Source: Ignavibacteria bacterium (lineage in GTDB: Bacteria; Bacteroidota; Ignavibacteria; Kapaibacteriales; UBA961). From it: DNA of 64,000 bases. The translations under genes were made by a program, and so were the position numbers. Positions 1-8,271 of the stretch are shown here, one piece after another. Within the stretch, counting starts at the first letter, position 1; every line of letters begins with the position of its first letter. The stretch is taken from the NCBI GenBank assembly GCA_016873735.1, contig VGWD01000001.1, forward strand, positions 204,707-268,706, read 5' to 3'. The notes beneath the pieces were generated by a model, which saw only the letters and a program-made list of their open reading frames with translations, had not been told where the DNA came from and ran no database searches.

Positions 1-32
1 CTAATGACATGAAACTACACATCCTATGCGTT

Positions 33-90
33 TTTTCCACATAATTCCATAGTTTAGGGGCTTGTCAGCATGGTGAATAAGTTATCCACA
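33..90 (+). promoter_or_regulatory. Pair of DnaA-box-like 9-mers
   Basis: Two same-orientation 9-mers fit the DnaA box consensus TTWTNCACA: TTTTCCACA at 33-41 and TTATCCACA at 82-90. They lie just upstream of the cysteine desulfurase start at 104. They could be a DnaA-regulated promoter or the edge of a DnaA-box cluster outside the window. No AT-rich unwinding element, dnaA or dnaN is visible. Most genes to the right run on the minus strand, which argues against an origin immediately to the left. Confidence 0.35.
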
Positions 91-103
91 TTTCCAGATT
101 TTA

Positions 104-1234
104 ATGATCTATCTTGATAATTCGGCCACGACGCACATTGATGAAGAAATTTTGGATGCAATGCTGCCCTGGATGAAGGATTTTTTTGGAAATCCGTCAT
201 CGGCATATGCTCTTGGGAGGAAAGCAAGAGTGGCAATTGAAGAAGCAAGGGAGGAAATTGCCGCATCAATCAATGCTCACCCTGCAGAATTGATATTCAC
301 AAGCGGTGGAACAGAGGCAAATAATGCGATTTTGAAGAGCGCATGCATCGAATCTGCATTAACCGATGCATTGGCTGTATCAGCAATTGAACATCATGCT
401 GTGTTCCATCCATCGGAATGGCTTGCAGATCAAGGATTTACATTGAAGATACTTGGGGTTGATTCACGTGGTGTTTTAGAGCAAAATTGGTATGACTCAT
501 TACCATCAGAGAAAACGCTCATCAGTATAATGCAAGCAAATAATGAGACCGGGGTGATTCAACGGATTGATACGATGCGCGCATTGATTCCTGAACAGTC
601 ATTCATTCATACTGATGCGGTGCAGAGTTTTGGGAAAATTCCTATCGATGTCCAGCACTTAGGGATTGATTTTCTTTCCATATCCGCCCATAAAATTCAT
701 GGTCCGAAAGGGATTGGGGCTATGTATATCAGAAAAGGAATTGATTTTAAGTCTCATCAACATGGTGGTGGACAAGAGAGGAACAGACGCGCCGGCACTG
801 AATCACCGGCTTTGATCGTGGGTTTTCAAATCGCGGTTAGGAATGCAATCCGTCAATTGGAAACCAGGCAACAGCATATGAGATCCCTGCAGGAATGCAT
901 GCGTGCATTAATGAAGGAACATATTCCCCAGGCAAGGATCAATACACCTGAAGATTCAGCAATATGCCTCCCTTCAATCATCAATGTTTCTTTTCAGCAT
1001 ATCAATGATGGTGAGGCAATTCTCCAATTGATGGATATGGCCGGAATAGCCGTATCAAATGGTTCGGCTTGTGTCTCCGGCAGCCAGCAACCATCTCATG
1101 TGCTTAAAGCCCTTGGATTGAGCGATCAAGAGGCAAAAGCCGCAGTACGATTTTCTTTCAGTAAGGATAATACTGTTGAGCAAATAACAGAAGCTGTTTT
1201 GGAATTACAACAGATCATTGCTTCTTTGTCTTGA
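104..1234 (+). CDS. Cysteine desulfurase, NifS/IscS family
   Basis: This is a PLP-dependent cysteine desulfurase that would release sulfur from L-cysteine as a persulfide for Fe-S cluster or tRNA thiolation pathways. The PLP-binding lysine is Lys197 in SAHKIHGPKG. The catalytic cysteine is Cys323 in NGSACVSGS, on a long IscS/NifS-like loop. The N-terminal YLDNSATT and the GGTEANN motif (residues 68-74) are typical, and 376 residues is normal length. The ATG at 104 precedes the first conserved block by two codons, and no clear Shine-Dalgarno is present. No iscU or sufE lies nearby in the window, so the sulfur acceptor cannot be read from context. It converges on the next gene with a 20-bp 3' overlap. 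IscS versus NifS subtype is not resolved. Confidence 0.93.
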   Translation: MIYLDNSATTHIDEEILDAMLPWMKDFFGNPSSAYALGRKARVAIEEAREEIAASINAHPAELIFTSGGTEANNAILKSACIESALTDALAVSAIEHHAVFHPSEWLADQGFTLKILGVDSRGVLEQNWYDSLPSEKTLISIMQANNETGVIQRIDTMRALIPEQSFIHTDAVQSFGKIPIDVQHLGIDFLSISAHKIHGPKGIGAMYIRKGIDFKSHQHGGGQERNRRAGTESPALIVGFQIAVRNAIRQLETRQQHMRSLQECMRALMKEHIPQARINTPEDSAICLPSIINVSFQHINDGEAILQLMDMAGIAVSNGSACVSGSQQPSHVLKALGLSDQEAKAAVRFSFSKDNTVEQITEAVLELQQIIASLS

Positions 1235-1781
1235 TTGGCTCTCCACCAATCCGCAGATAAGGTTTCATCTTTTCGAATTTTTTTTCTCCGATTCCTTTCA
1301 CATTCATGATGTCATCGATTGTCGCAAAAGATTGTTGCTTGCGATAAGCGAGTATTTTCTCCGCAGTTGAGGGACCAATGCCGGGCAATTGCATAAATTC
1401 TTGCGCACTTGCTGTATTGATATTGATGATGCTCGGTTGTTTACCTGTTTTTTGGGGATATGTTGGTCTGATTCCGGCATCTAGCAAAGAAGGAATGGTG
1501 TCTTTTGTTGAATCTCCCGAAAGCATGTTTTCCATTCTTTTGTCTTCGGCTTTGATGATGCTATCGATGATGAAATGAGCTCGAATCATGCCATCGTGAG
1601 CGCGGATTCCCTGCATGCTTATGACCCCTGTTCTTCGTAGGATCATGCCCGTCAATCCACCACTGATCAATATGATCAAAATCACAACTTCTTGTCTTGT
1701 CATACCGAAAGCAGATTGCAAGAGCATCCGTAATTGCTCTCCGACTTTTTTGCTTTTCATTGAAATATCCCCTGAAATCAT
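1215..1781 (-). CDS. ComEA-like helix-hairpin-helix membrane protein
   Basis: A single N-terminal membrane segment (about residues 31-52) is followed by a linker. A C-terminal double helix-hairpin-helix module (about 115-180) starts with the characteristic ININTASAQEFMQLPGIG and has a second hairpin NVKGIGEKKFEKM. This architecture matches ComEA-type DNA-binding proteins, which in competent bacteria bind incoming DNA outside the membrane. No comEC or pilus genes are nearby, so a competence role is only inferred from the family. The gene sits 7 bp downstream of dnaJ and is probably the last gene of the grpE-dnaJ operon. An alternative start is the eighth-codon methionine. Its 3' end overlaps the convergent cysteine desulfurase by 20 bp. 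Confidence 0.8.
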   Translation of the reverse strand: MISGDISMKSKKVGEQLRMLLQSAFGMTRQEVVILIILISGGLTGMILRRTGVISMQGIRAHDGMIRAHFIIDSIIKAEDKRMENMLSGDSTKDTIPSLLDAGIRPTYPQKTGKQPSIININTASAQEFMQLPGIGPSTAEKILAYRKQQSFATIDDIMNVKGIGEKKFEKMKPYLRIGGEPIKTKKQ

Positions 1782-1788
1782 TCAACGA

Positions 1789-2970
1789 TCAACCCGAAAA
1801 AGCACCTTTCATTCGTTCAAAAAATGCGGATGAGCCATGCCCTGAACGCTCATCTCCATAGGTTCTTTCCGGATTAACATGCTCGGATTGAGCAAGTTCT
1901 TTCAATATCTTCTTTTCATCACTTGACAAACTTGTTGGAACATGCACATTCACATGCACATGTTGATGACCTCGCCCGCCGGCCTGCAAATGCTTGATTC
2001 CCTTTTCCTTCAATGTTATGACAGTTCCCGGTTGTGTGCCTGCTTTTACTTGTATTTCTTCCATACCATAGAGTGTCGGGACTTGTACTTTCGCGCCCAA
2101 AGCAGCTTCCGGATAACTCACAACCAACTCGAAAAGAATATCGTCTTGCTCACGGATGAAATGCGGATGTTCTTTTTCTTCGATCACGATGAGTACATCG
2201 CCCGCCTGACCACCCCGTTTACCGGCATTACCTCTGCCTCGAAGAGGAATATAATTTCCTTCACTCACACCTGCCGGAATGTCAACGCTTTCCGTGGTCT
2301 CACCCGTGATTCGTCCTTCACCGGAGCATGTAGCACACATTTCTTTGATGATTTTCCCTGAACCCGAGCAATTTGCACATGGTGCGATATTCACGAATTG
2401 ACCAAACATCGAGCGAGATATTTGACGTACCTCACCGGCACCATTGCAAGCCGTGCATGTTGTATAACCCGAACCGCCTTTTGTACCTGTTCCCGAACAT
2501 GAATCACAAGTGCAGTATTTTTTGATTTTGAACGTTTTGGATACACCCATTGCAATCTCTTCCAATGTCAATTGCATGCGAACCCGCATGTCCTGACCGG
2601 ACTGCCCCATGGACTGCGATCTTCTTTGCTGTCCACCACCAAAAAATTCATCAAAAATGGAATTGCCGCCACCACCGCCAAAGAATTGATTGAAGACACT
2701 AAACACATCATTCATGTTTTGATATGAATGGAAATCTTGTCCGCTCTTCATGCCATCATGACCATATCGATCATATCGAGCGCGTTTATTGTCATCACTC
2801 AATACTTCAAAAGCTTCTGTTGCTTCCTTGAATTTTTCTTCGGCTTCTTTATTTTCAGGATTGCGATCCGGATGATATTGCAATGCAAGCTTTCTGTATG
2901 ATGATTTAATCTCATCTGCTCCCGCCTGCTTGCCCAATCCGAGCACTTCATAATAATCTCGTTTACTCAT
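1789..2970 (-). CDS. dnaJ: Chaperone DnaJ (Hsp40)
   Basis: A full-length type I Hsp40 of 393 residues. The J domain carries HPD at residues 33-35, which stimulates the DnaK ATPase. A Gly/Phe-rich linker (about 85-115) follows, rich in FFGGG. The zinc-finger region has four CxxC motifs at about 155-158, 172-175, 198-201 and 212-215, followed by SGTG, NGAG, SGSG and SGEG. Two C-terminal substrate-binding beta domains complete the protein. It lies 15 bp behind grpE in the same direction, so the two co-chaperones are probably co-transcribed. dnaK is not in the window. All diagnostic residues are present. Confidence 0.97.
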   Translation of the reverse strand: MSKRDYYEVLGLGKQAGADEIKSSYRKLALQYHPDRNPENKEAEEKFKEATEAFEVLSDDNKRARYDRYGHDGMKSGQDFHSYQNMNDVFSVFNQFFGGGGGNSIFDEFFGGGQQRRSQSMGQSGQDMRVRMQLTLEEIAMGVSKTFKIKKYCTCDSCSGTGTKGGSGYTTCTACNGAGEVRQISRSMFGQFVNIAPCANCSGSGKIIKEMCATCSGEGRITGETTESVDIPAGVSEGNYIPLRGRGNAGKRGGQAGDVLIVIEEKEHPHFIREQDDILFELVVSYPEAALGAKVQVPTLYGMEEIQVKAGTQPGTVITLKEKGIKHLQAGGRGHQHVHVNVHVPTSLSSDEKKILKELAQSEHVNPERTYGDERSGHGSSAFFERMKGAFSG

Positions 2971-2985
2971 TGCATTCCATATAAT

Positions 2986-3525
2986 TTAGTCCGGGCTTCC
3001 GGCTGATGTGACAACCTTCGTGTGCCGTATCACTTTTTCTCTCAATGTATATCCACGCTGAATTTCATGAAGTATATGCCCCTCTGGTGCATCATGCGAA
3101 GGCATATGTGCAAGTGCTTCATGCACTTCAACATTGAATGGGTCGCCGGGGGCAATCTCAATCGGTGAAACTCCCGCTTCTTCGAAAATCTTGATTGCTT
3201 TCGCATAGATCATCTCCACGCCTTTCAAAAACCCCTCAGGATCCGTGGATTGTTTTGCTGCTTCCAATGCTGTATGCAAATCATCAACAAACGGCAGCAT
3301 TTTCAAGATGAGATGCTCATTCGCAAAATCAATGAGGTCTTGCTTTTCCTTCATTGTTCTTCTACGATAATTCTCAAATTCAGCCGATTTTCTCAATAAT
3401 TGATCACGAAAATCATCTCGTTCAAGAATGATGCTCTCCATTGCGGAAAGCTCTGTTCCGGAGTTTTCCGCGGATTCACCTTGGTTTTGCTCTTCAGATG
3501 CAGGCATGTCTAAATCTTCATTCAT
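2986..3525 (-). CDS. grpE: Nucleotide exchange factor GrpE
   Basis: This 179-residue protein has the GrpE layout: an acidic N-terminal tail, a long coiled coil (about 30-95) with the typical EFENYRRRTMKEKQ segment, and a beta-rich C-terminal head. The head holds HEALAHMPS and the closing LREKVIRHTKVVTSAG. GrpE dimers release ADP from DnaK. It is the first gene of grpE-dnaJ-comEA-like and is divergent from the RNase G gene across about 230 bp. That spacer carries a TAAATTTG box on each strand. No CIRCE operator was seen, so heat-shock control by HrcA is not supported here. Confidence 0.96.
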   Translation of the reverse strand: MNEDLDMPASEEQNQGESAENSGTELSAMESIILERDDFRDQLLRKSAEFENYRRRTMKEKQDLIDFANEHLILKMLPFVDDLHTALEAAKQSTDPEGFLKGVEMIYAKAIKIFEEAGVSPIEIAPGDPFNVEVHEALAHMPSHDAPEGHILHEIQRGYTLREKVIRHTKVVTSAGSPD

Positions 3526-3569
3526 CGGTAAATACCTTTTTGTTTATCTGCCTTTAGGCTCATTTTTAA

Positions 3570-3577
3570 CAAATTTA
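3570..3577 (-). promoter_or_regulatory. Putative Bacteroidota -7 box upstream of grpE
   Basis: TAAATTTG read on the minus strand fits the Bacteroidota sigma-ABfr -7 consensus TAnnTTTG and lies about 45 nt before the grpE start codon. A clear -33 TTTG at the usual 19-21 nt spacing was not found, so the call rests on the -7 element and its position. A short inverted repeat, CGGC/GCCG, sits immediately upstream. Confidence 0.35.
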
Positions 3578-3694
3578 CGGCTAAATTCGCCGAAAAACAG
3601 GCACAACTGACGATATTTTTAAACATTCATTTTATTTCGGTTGGAATTTCCGAGAAATGATTTGGAATTTATACTTACGTTGTCGAATTTTACG

Positions 3695-3702
3695 TAAATT
3701 TG
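3695..3702 (+). promoter_or_regulatory. Putative Bacteroidota -7 box upstream of RNase G
   Basis: TAAATTTG on the plus strand fits the TAnnTTTG -7 consensus and lies about 55 nt before the RNase G start at 3757. The partner -33 element is not convincing. The divergent grpE side carries the same octamer on the other strand. Confidence 0.35.
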
Positions 3703-3756
3703 CCATAGTATTACAATACTCTCAAATGAGCAAAGTTCTCTCTTGCAAAGGATTGA

Positions 3757-5592
3757 ATGAAAAAAGAAATTTTGATATCGTCCACATTGAATGAAACAAG
3801 GATAGCAATCACCGAACATGGTGAATTGGCAGAATTGTTTGTGGAAGTCCCTGAAAAGGAACGATATGTGGGTAATGTATATATGGGGCGTGTGGAAAAA
3901 ATCATTCAAGGAATGAATGCCGCATTCATTGATATTGGTTTGAGTCAAGGTGCTTTCCTTCATTTTTCCGATGTAGATTCTTCATTGGAGGAATCCTTCA
4001 GCACTGATGATGAAGATGATGGTGAAGATCTGGTTCGTGGTAAATCCAAGCCGAACAAAGGTTTGATCACGATGAATTTTGCTCCGCCTCAACAAGTGAA
4101 TATTCCTGCTTCAGATATTATCGAAGCAGATGTGAATGAAATGATTGCCGAGCTGCTTGATCAGCCAACGATTGGCAAACCCAGGGGCTTCAAGGCATTC
4201 ATCGAATCTCTCAAACAGCATGCATTCGCACCGATTCATGTTGATGAAAAGCCAGCATTATCAGATGCAGCGGCAATTGCATTGCGTTTGAAAAAAATGC
4301 CTGAAAAACAAGGTAATGCCAAACCATTACCAACATTCAGCACAAAACGTTCCGGTACTATCAGCATCAATCTCCAGCCAAAGCAAACTATCATTGTACA
4401 GGTTGTAAGAGAAGGATATTCATCCAAAGGGGTGAGAGTCACAACGAAGATTGGTTTGCCGGGGAGATATATGGTTTTGCTTCCTTTTGAGCAATTGATC
4501 GGTGTTTCAAAAAAGATACCATCCATTAAAGAGCGCAAGAGATTGCGGTCGATTGCAAAAACATTCGTGCCTGATGGAATAGGCTGCATCATAAGAACTG
4601 CGGCTGAAGACAGAACAGAAGTTGAATTGCAAAGAGATTGGGCTTTGCTCATGGAGCAGTGGAAGGAGATGGAAGCCAATGTCATGAAGGCAAAAGCACC
4701 TTCGCTCCTGTATAAAGACAAAAGTCTTGCTGGCAGTGTGATTCGCGATTTGTTTTCCGAAGATGTTCAAAGAGTTGTGTTCGACTCCATGCATCAGCAT
4801 AAAGAGACCATGAATTATTTGGGAATAGCCGATCCGGACTTGCAGTCCAAGGTGGCTCTCTATGAAGGTCGCAAGCCACTTTTTGACTATTTCGGCATAG
4901 AAAAGTCGATACGCGAGACATATGAAAGAACCGTTCGACTTCCCGGCGGTGGCTCTATTGTGATTGATCAAACAGAGGCATTGCATGTGATTGATGTGAA
5001 TAGCGGTCGATCCTCCGCGGGTGAGGCCGAGCAGGAAAAAATCGCATTCAAAACCAATATGGAAGCGCTCAAGGTTGCTGCAAGGCAATTGCGTCTTCGT
5101 GATATCGGAGGAATGATCATCATTGACTTCATCGATATGCAGCTAGAGGAAAATCGAAAGAAAATTTATAATGAGATGAAGCGCGAATTGCTCAGAGACA
5201 GAGCGAAGACCGTTGTTTATCCCATTACACAGCTTGGTTTGCTGCAAATTACAAGACAAAGAATTCGTCAGGCAATCTCTGAACGCCTCTCTGATACATG
5301 CCCAACTTGCGAGGGTGCAGGCAGAATTCCTTCTCGATCATTGATTTTTCAAGAAATCGAACATTGGATTCGCTTGTTTAGAGGTCAACAATTGGATTTT
5401 GGCATAGATTTGCATGTACATCCTGATATGGCTGCATATCTCACCAAAGGACCAATCTCAAGATTGTCGAAAATGATGATACGATATCTCATTCGCATAC
5501 ACCTGACAATTGATGATAGATTGGCCCCGGATGATTTCCGTTTTTATTCGATGAAAACTTTTACCGATATTACTGCTGATTATTTGTTGTAA
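3757..5592 (+). CDS. rng: Ribonuclease E/G family endoribonuclease
   Basis: This 611-residue single-strand-specific endoribonuclease would act in rRNA maturation and mRNA decay. The N-terminal S1 domain (YVGNVYMGRVEKI and GMNAAFIDIG, about 35-70) is interrupted by an insertion of roughly 130 residues with a strongly acidic start (about 75-90). The S1 fold appears to resume near residue 205. Catalytic aspartates are visible as Asp413 in VIDVNSG and Asp457 in IIIDFIDM. The zinc-link motif is CPTC at 515-518. The long unstructured tail of enterobacterial RNase E is absent, so RNase G is the better name. An Hc1-like histone gene follows after 10 bp and is likely in the same operon. Confidence 0.93.
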   Translation: MKKEILISSTLNETRIAITEHGELAELFVEVPEKERYVGNVYMGRVEKIIQGMNAAFIDIGLSQGAFLHFSDVDSSLEESFSTDDEDDGEDLVRGKSKPNKGLITMNFAPPQQVNIPASDIIEADVNEMIAELLDQPTIGKPRGFKAFIESLKQHAFAPIHVDEKPALSDAAAIALRLKKMPEKQGNAKPLPTFSTKRSGTISINLQPKQTIIVQVVREGYSSKGVRVTTKIGLPGRYMVLLPFEQLIGVSKKIPSIKERKRLRSIAKTFVPDGIGCIIRTAAEDRTEVELQRDWALLMEQWKEMEANVMKAKAPSLLYKDKSLAGSVIRDLFSEDVQRVVFDSMHQHKETMNYLGIADPDLQSKVALYEGRKPLFDYFGIEKSIRETYERTVRLPGGGSIVIDQTEALHVIDVNSGRSSAGEAEQEKIAFKTNMEALKVAARQLRLRDIGGMIIIDFIDMQLEENRKKIYNEMKRELLRDRAKTVVYPITQLGLLQITRQRIRQAISERLSDTCPTCEGAGRIPSRSLIFQEIEHWIRLFRGQQLDFGIDLHVHPDMAAYLTKGPISRLSKMMIRYLIRIHLTIDDRLAPDDFRFYSMKTFTDITADYLL

Positions 5593-5602
5593 GAGGTACA
5601 GC

Positions 5603-5857
5603 ATGGCAACAGAACATTATCAGGAATTGCTCAAGCTTGTGCAAAGCTTTGAAAAGGACTTCGACAAGTTCTACAATGCGCGCAATAAGGAGGCTGGTGT
5701 TCGCCTTCGCAAGCACATGCAAACATTGAGAGAAGCGGCTCGCAGCATCAGAGATGATGTGCAGACTGCAAAATCAACTTTCCCCATTAAAAGGGAAGAT
5801 CTCTCTCTACGCAATGCGCAAAGGAATCCTGCATCCAAAAATCCTGATCAGGAATAA
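5603..5857 (+). CDS. Histone H1-like protein (Hc1-type)
   Basis: An 84-residue basic, helical protein. The segment DFDKFYNARNKEAGVRLRKH (about 19-38) closely resembles Bacteroidota and chlamydial Hc1-like histones, small DNA-binding proteins thought to help compact the nucleoid. Charged residues run throughout and the tail is short and polar. It starts 10 bp after the RNase G stop codon, with AGAGGTACAGC just upstream of ATG providing a weak ribosome-binding site. Family assignment comes from recalled sequence similarity. A role in chromatin organisation is inferred. Confidence 0.75.
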   Translation: MATEHYQELLKLVQSFEKDFDKFYNARNKEAGVRLRKHMQTLREAARSIRDDVQTAKSTFPIKREDLSLRNAQRNPASKNPDQE

Positions 5858-5886
5858 ATTCCCCATCCCGCTTTAACGGGAATCTT
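5858..5886 (+). terminator. Weak hairpin after histone-like gene
   Basis: ATTCCC and GGGAAT, with a nested TCCCG/CGGGA stem, form a short hairpin directly after the stop codon of the Hc1-like gene. The following tract is only weakly T-rich, so termination is uncertain. Confidence 0.3.
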
Positions 5887-5908
5887 TGTGAATTGTTTAT
5901 AGAATCAC

Positions 5909-6751
5909 ATGGACTTACGGCTCATTTTGATCCTGACGGGGATCATTGTCAGTTTTCTTTCACTTGCTCTGCTGGTAACACTGCAGGTGAGCAGGAGTGT
6001 GAGAAATGGCATACGCGTGCTACGCGAATTGTCAATCGGGAGCACATCACACTTTTCAATTGAAGGGTCTCTTCAATCCTGCCCGGAACCCGTTCGGAAT
6101 TACCTTCGTATGGCGATGGTCAATTCCAAACAATTGATCCACTTCGCACGCATTAAACAGATTGGAGAATTCAGAACTTCGCCTGATGGTGATTGGTCTC
6201 CCTCTCGCGCGGACGGACATTATCTTGCAACAAAACCCGGATTTATCTGGAAAGCCCGATTCGGTGGTGGTTTAATACCTTCAAAGATTGCCTGGCTTGA
6301 ATTATTGGATGGACGCGGATTTGGTTCGGTGAAATTTCTCGGTCTATTCACTTTATTGAATCCTTCGGGCCATGAGGCTGACACTTCCCTTTTGACACGC
6401 TACCTCATGGAGGCGATTTGGTTTCCAACGGCATTGCTGCCCAGCAATTTACTGAGGTGGAAACCCATCGATGAGCATTCCGCGGAAGCAGTCCTGCATT
6501 ATGGCTCAATTCATGTTTCAGCCGTGTTCACATTCAATGATCGCAATGAAGTGGTGAATATCAGGACTGAAGACAAATACAGAGATTTCAGAAGTTCTTT
6601 CGAAAAAGCTACATTCACCCTGCATTGTAGTAAATATCAGGTTTTTGACGGTATGACCATCCCGACTTCCGTGGAATTCGTTTGGAATCTTCCCAAAGGG
6701 GATTTTTCATATGGGAAGTACCAAGTGGTGCAAACCAACTATGAATTTTGA
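5909..6751 (+). CDS. DUF6544-like membrane-anchored protein
   Basis: A 280-residue protein with one N-terminal membrane segment (about residues 5-26). The rest resembles the DUF6544/DUF6920 family: PVRNYLRMAM near residue 65, GFIWKARF and LELLDGRGFGSVKFLGLF in the middle, then YLMEAIWFPTALLPS near 165 and a beta-rich C-terminus. The biochemical function of this family is unknown. Members look like membrane-anchored beta proteins with a lipid-carrier-like feel, but that is speculative. The gene stands alone between the histone-like gene and nuoF on the same strand. Its GC content resembles the housekeeping genes around it. Confidence 0.7.
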   Translation: MDLRLILILTGIIVSFLSLALLVTLQVSRSVRNGIRVLRELSIGSTSHFSIEGSLQSCPEPVRNYLRMAMVNSKQLIHFARIKQIGEFRTSPDGDWSPSRADGHYLATKPGFIWKARFGGGLIPSKIAWLELLDGRGFGSVKFLGLFTLLNPSGHEADTSLLTRYLMEAIWFPTALLPSNLLRWKPIDEHSAEAVLHYGSIHVSAVFTFNDRNEVVNIRTEDKYRDFRSSFEKATFTLHCSKYQVFDGMTIPTSVEFVWNLPKGDFSYGKYQVVQTNYEF

Positions 6752-6811
6752 CGAAATGTAATCTTCTGTTTGAGACTTATCCTCATACCCCGACAGCTCA
6801 TCAAAAAACAC

Positions 6812-6819
6812 TATATTTG
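6812..6819 (+). promoter_or_regulatory. Putative Bacteroidota -7 box upstream of nuoF
   Basis: TATATTTG fits the TAnnTTTG -7 consensus and lies about 18 nt before the ATG of nuoF. Transcription would start only about 10 nt before translation, or about 30 nt if the downstream ATG at 6858 is used. No good -33 element is visible. Confidence 0.4.
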
Positions 6820-6836
6820 TTTAATGTTTTCCTTTG

Positions 6837-8189
6837 ATGTTTAAAGGCTCACAATACATGTATACTAGTCCTCATCTTGTTATTCCCCAGATTAAAGATC
6901 TTCACAAGATCGATGTGTACACAGCAAATGGTGGATATGAGCAACTTCGCAAAGTGCTCTCTTCAATGTCTGCGGATGATGTCATCAATAATGTCAAAAC
7001 ATCCGGATTGCGCGGCCGCGGCGGTGCATGTTTCTCCACAGGCATGAAATGGAGTTTCATGCCCAAATCAAATGACAAACCCAAATATCTTGCAATCAAT
7101 GGCGATGAATCAGAACCGGGTTCTTTCAAGGACAGACAAATCCTTGAATACAATCCTCATCAATTGATTGAAGGTATTCTTATTGCAGGATATGCAATGG
7201 GTATCACAAAGGCATTCATCTATATTCGTGGTGAATATCACAAGTGGGTTCGTTGCACTGAAGATGCGGTTAAAGAAGCATATGCAAAAGGCTTCATTGG
7301 CGATGGAATGAAATCAGCATTCGGTACTTCTTTCAGCATGGACATTGTAGTCCACAAGGGAGCAGGTGCTTATGTCTGTGGCGAAGAAACTTCGCTTATG
7401 AATTCAATTGAAGGTGAAAGAGCTTATCCTCGATTCAAACCACCTTTCCCTGCAAATAAAGGACTATGGGGTTGCCCAACAACTATCAACAATGTTGAAA
7501 CACTCGCGACTGTTCCTGCCATATTCGCAATCGGCGCGGATGCATATAGCAAAATAGGTGCGGCAAAACATCCGGGCACGTTGCTTTTTGGCTTATCCGG
7601 ACATATCAATAAACCCGGTGTTTATGAATTGCCTACAGGCATTCCATTAAAAGAATTGCTTTATGATATTGGCGGTGGTATTCCCGGTGGTAAGAAGATA
7701 AAGGCAATCATTCCCGGTGGAAGCTCCATGCCACCGATTCATCCTGATGAGATTGACCGCGTATTGATGGACAATGAATCACTGAAAGAATTTGGCTCCT
7801 ATATTGGAACGGCAGGCGTCATGGTGATGGACGAAGACACGGATCTTGTGAAAGTTCTTCTCAGACTTGCTCATTTCTATCATCATGAATCATGCGGACA
7901 ATGCACTCCATGCCGCGAAGGTTGCGGTTGGATGGAAAAGATTTTGAATCGCATGGTAAAAGGCGAGGCCACTACTCATGATGTGGATTTGCTCTTCAGT
8001 GTTGCTTCAAACATTGAAGGTAATACAATCTGTGCATTGGGCGAAGGTGCAGCATGGCCCGTAAAAGGATTCTTGAAAAAATTCAGAAGTGAATTCGAGC
8101 AAAGAGCAAAGCCGAGTCGCGAATTCTTTTCATTGAATGTCGTTCATGGAAAAGAAGCCACGCGAAATCAATTGATTTTGACCCAATAA
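6837..8189 (+). CDS. nuoF: NADH-quinone oxidoreductase subunit F
   Basis: The 51-kDa flavoprotein subunit of complex I, which takes electrons from NADH through FMN to a 4Fe-4S cluster. Visible motifs are the glycine-rich SGLRGRGGACFSTGMKW (about 57-73) for FMN/NADH and NGDESEPGSFKDR (about 89-101). The cluster ligands are CGQCTPC (Cys354, 357 and 360, counted from the TTG at 6834) and Cys400. Length is normal at about 450 residues. The ATG at 6837 is preferred to the TTG one codon earlier, and ATG 6858 is also possible. It is solitary, with no nuoE or nuoG next to it. Hydrogenase and formate-dehydrogenase diaphorase subunits share these motifs, but no such genes are nearby. Confidence 0.92.
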   Translation: MFKGSQYMYTSPHLVIPQIKDLHKIDVYTANGGYEQLRKVLSSMSADDVINNVKTSGLRGRGGACFSTGMKWSFMPKSNDKPKYLAINGDESEPGSFKDRQILEYNPHQLIEGILIAGYAMGITKAFIYIRGEYHKWVRCTEDAVKEAYAKGFIGDGMKSAFGTSFSMDIVVHKGAGAYVCGEETSLMNSIEGERAYPRFKPPFPANKGLWGCPTTINNVETLATVPAIFAIGADAYSKIGAAKHPGTLLFGLSGHINKPGVYELPTGIPLKELLYDIGGGIPGGKKIKAIIPGGSSMPPIHPDEIDRVLMDNESLKEFGSYIGTAGVMVMDEDTDLVKVLLRLAHFYHHESCGQCTPCREGCGWMEKILNRMVKGEATTHDVDLLFSVASNIEGNTICALGEGAAWPVKGFLKKFRSEFEQRAKPSREFFSLNVVHGKEATRNQLILTQ

Positions 8190-8209
8190 GAATATTCCAC
8201 GATCAAAAC

Positions 8210-8241
8210 AAAGGATGTTTCAAGAATGGAACATCCTTTTT
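8210..8241 (+). terminator. Intrinsic terminator after nuoF
   Basis: A perfect 10-bp stem, AAAGGATGTT with AACATCCTTT, closes on a 10-nt loop and runs into a T-tract about 20 bp after the nuoF stop. It overlaps the upstream part of the open frame of the next gene, which shows that the frame does not start at 8215. Confidence 0.82.
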
Positions 8242-8271
8242 CCATATCTCCCAAAGCAGCAAGAGGAAACA

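Noticed and set aside
1..103. Replication origin at the left edge
   Set aside because: Only two DnaA boxes, no unwinding element and no dnaA or dnaN, and the gene orientation to the right is mostly toward the edge. Reported only as a low-interest observation.
1942..2361. A 139-residue plus-strand frame opposite dnaJ
   Set aside because: It mirrors the conserved zinc-finger region of DnaJ in the opposite strand and has low-quality protein content.
3526..3756. CIRCE heat-shock operator upstream of grpE
   Set aside because: No TTAGCACTC/GAGTGCTAA inverted repeat is present in the spacer.
4507..5088. A 193-residue minus-strand frame inside the RNase G gene
   Set aside because: It lies wholly within a well-conserved gene on the other strand and has no recognisable domain, so it is a shadow frame.
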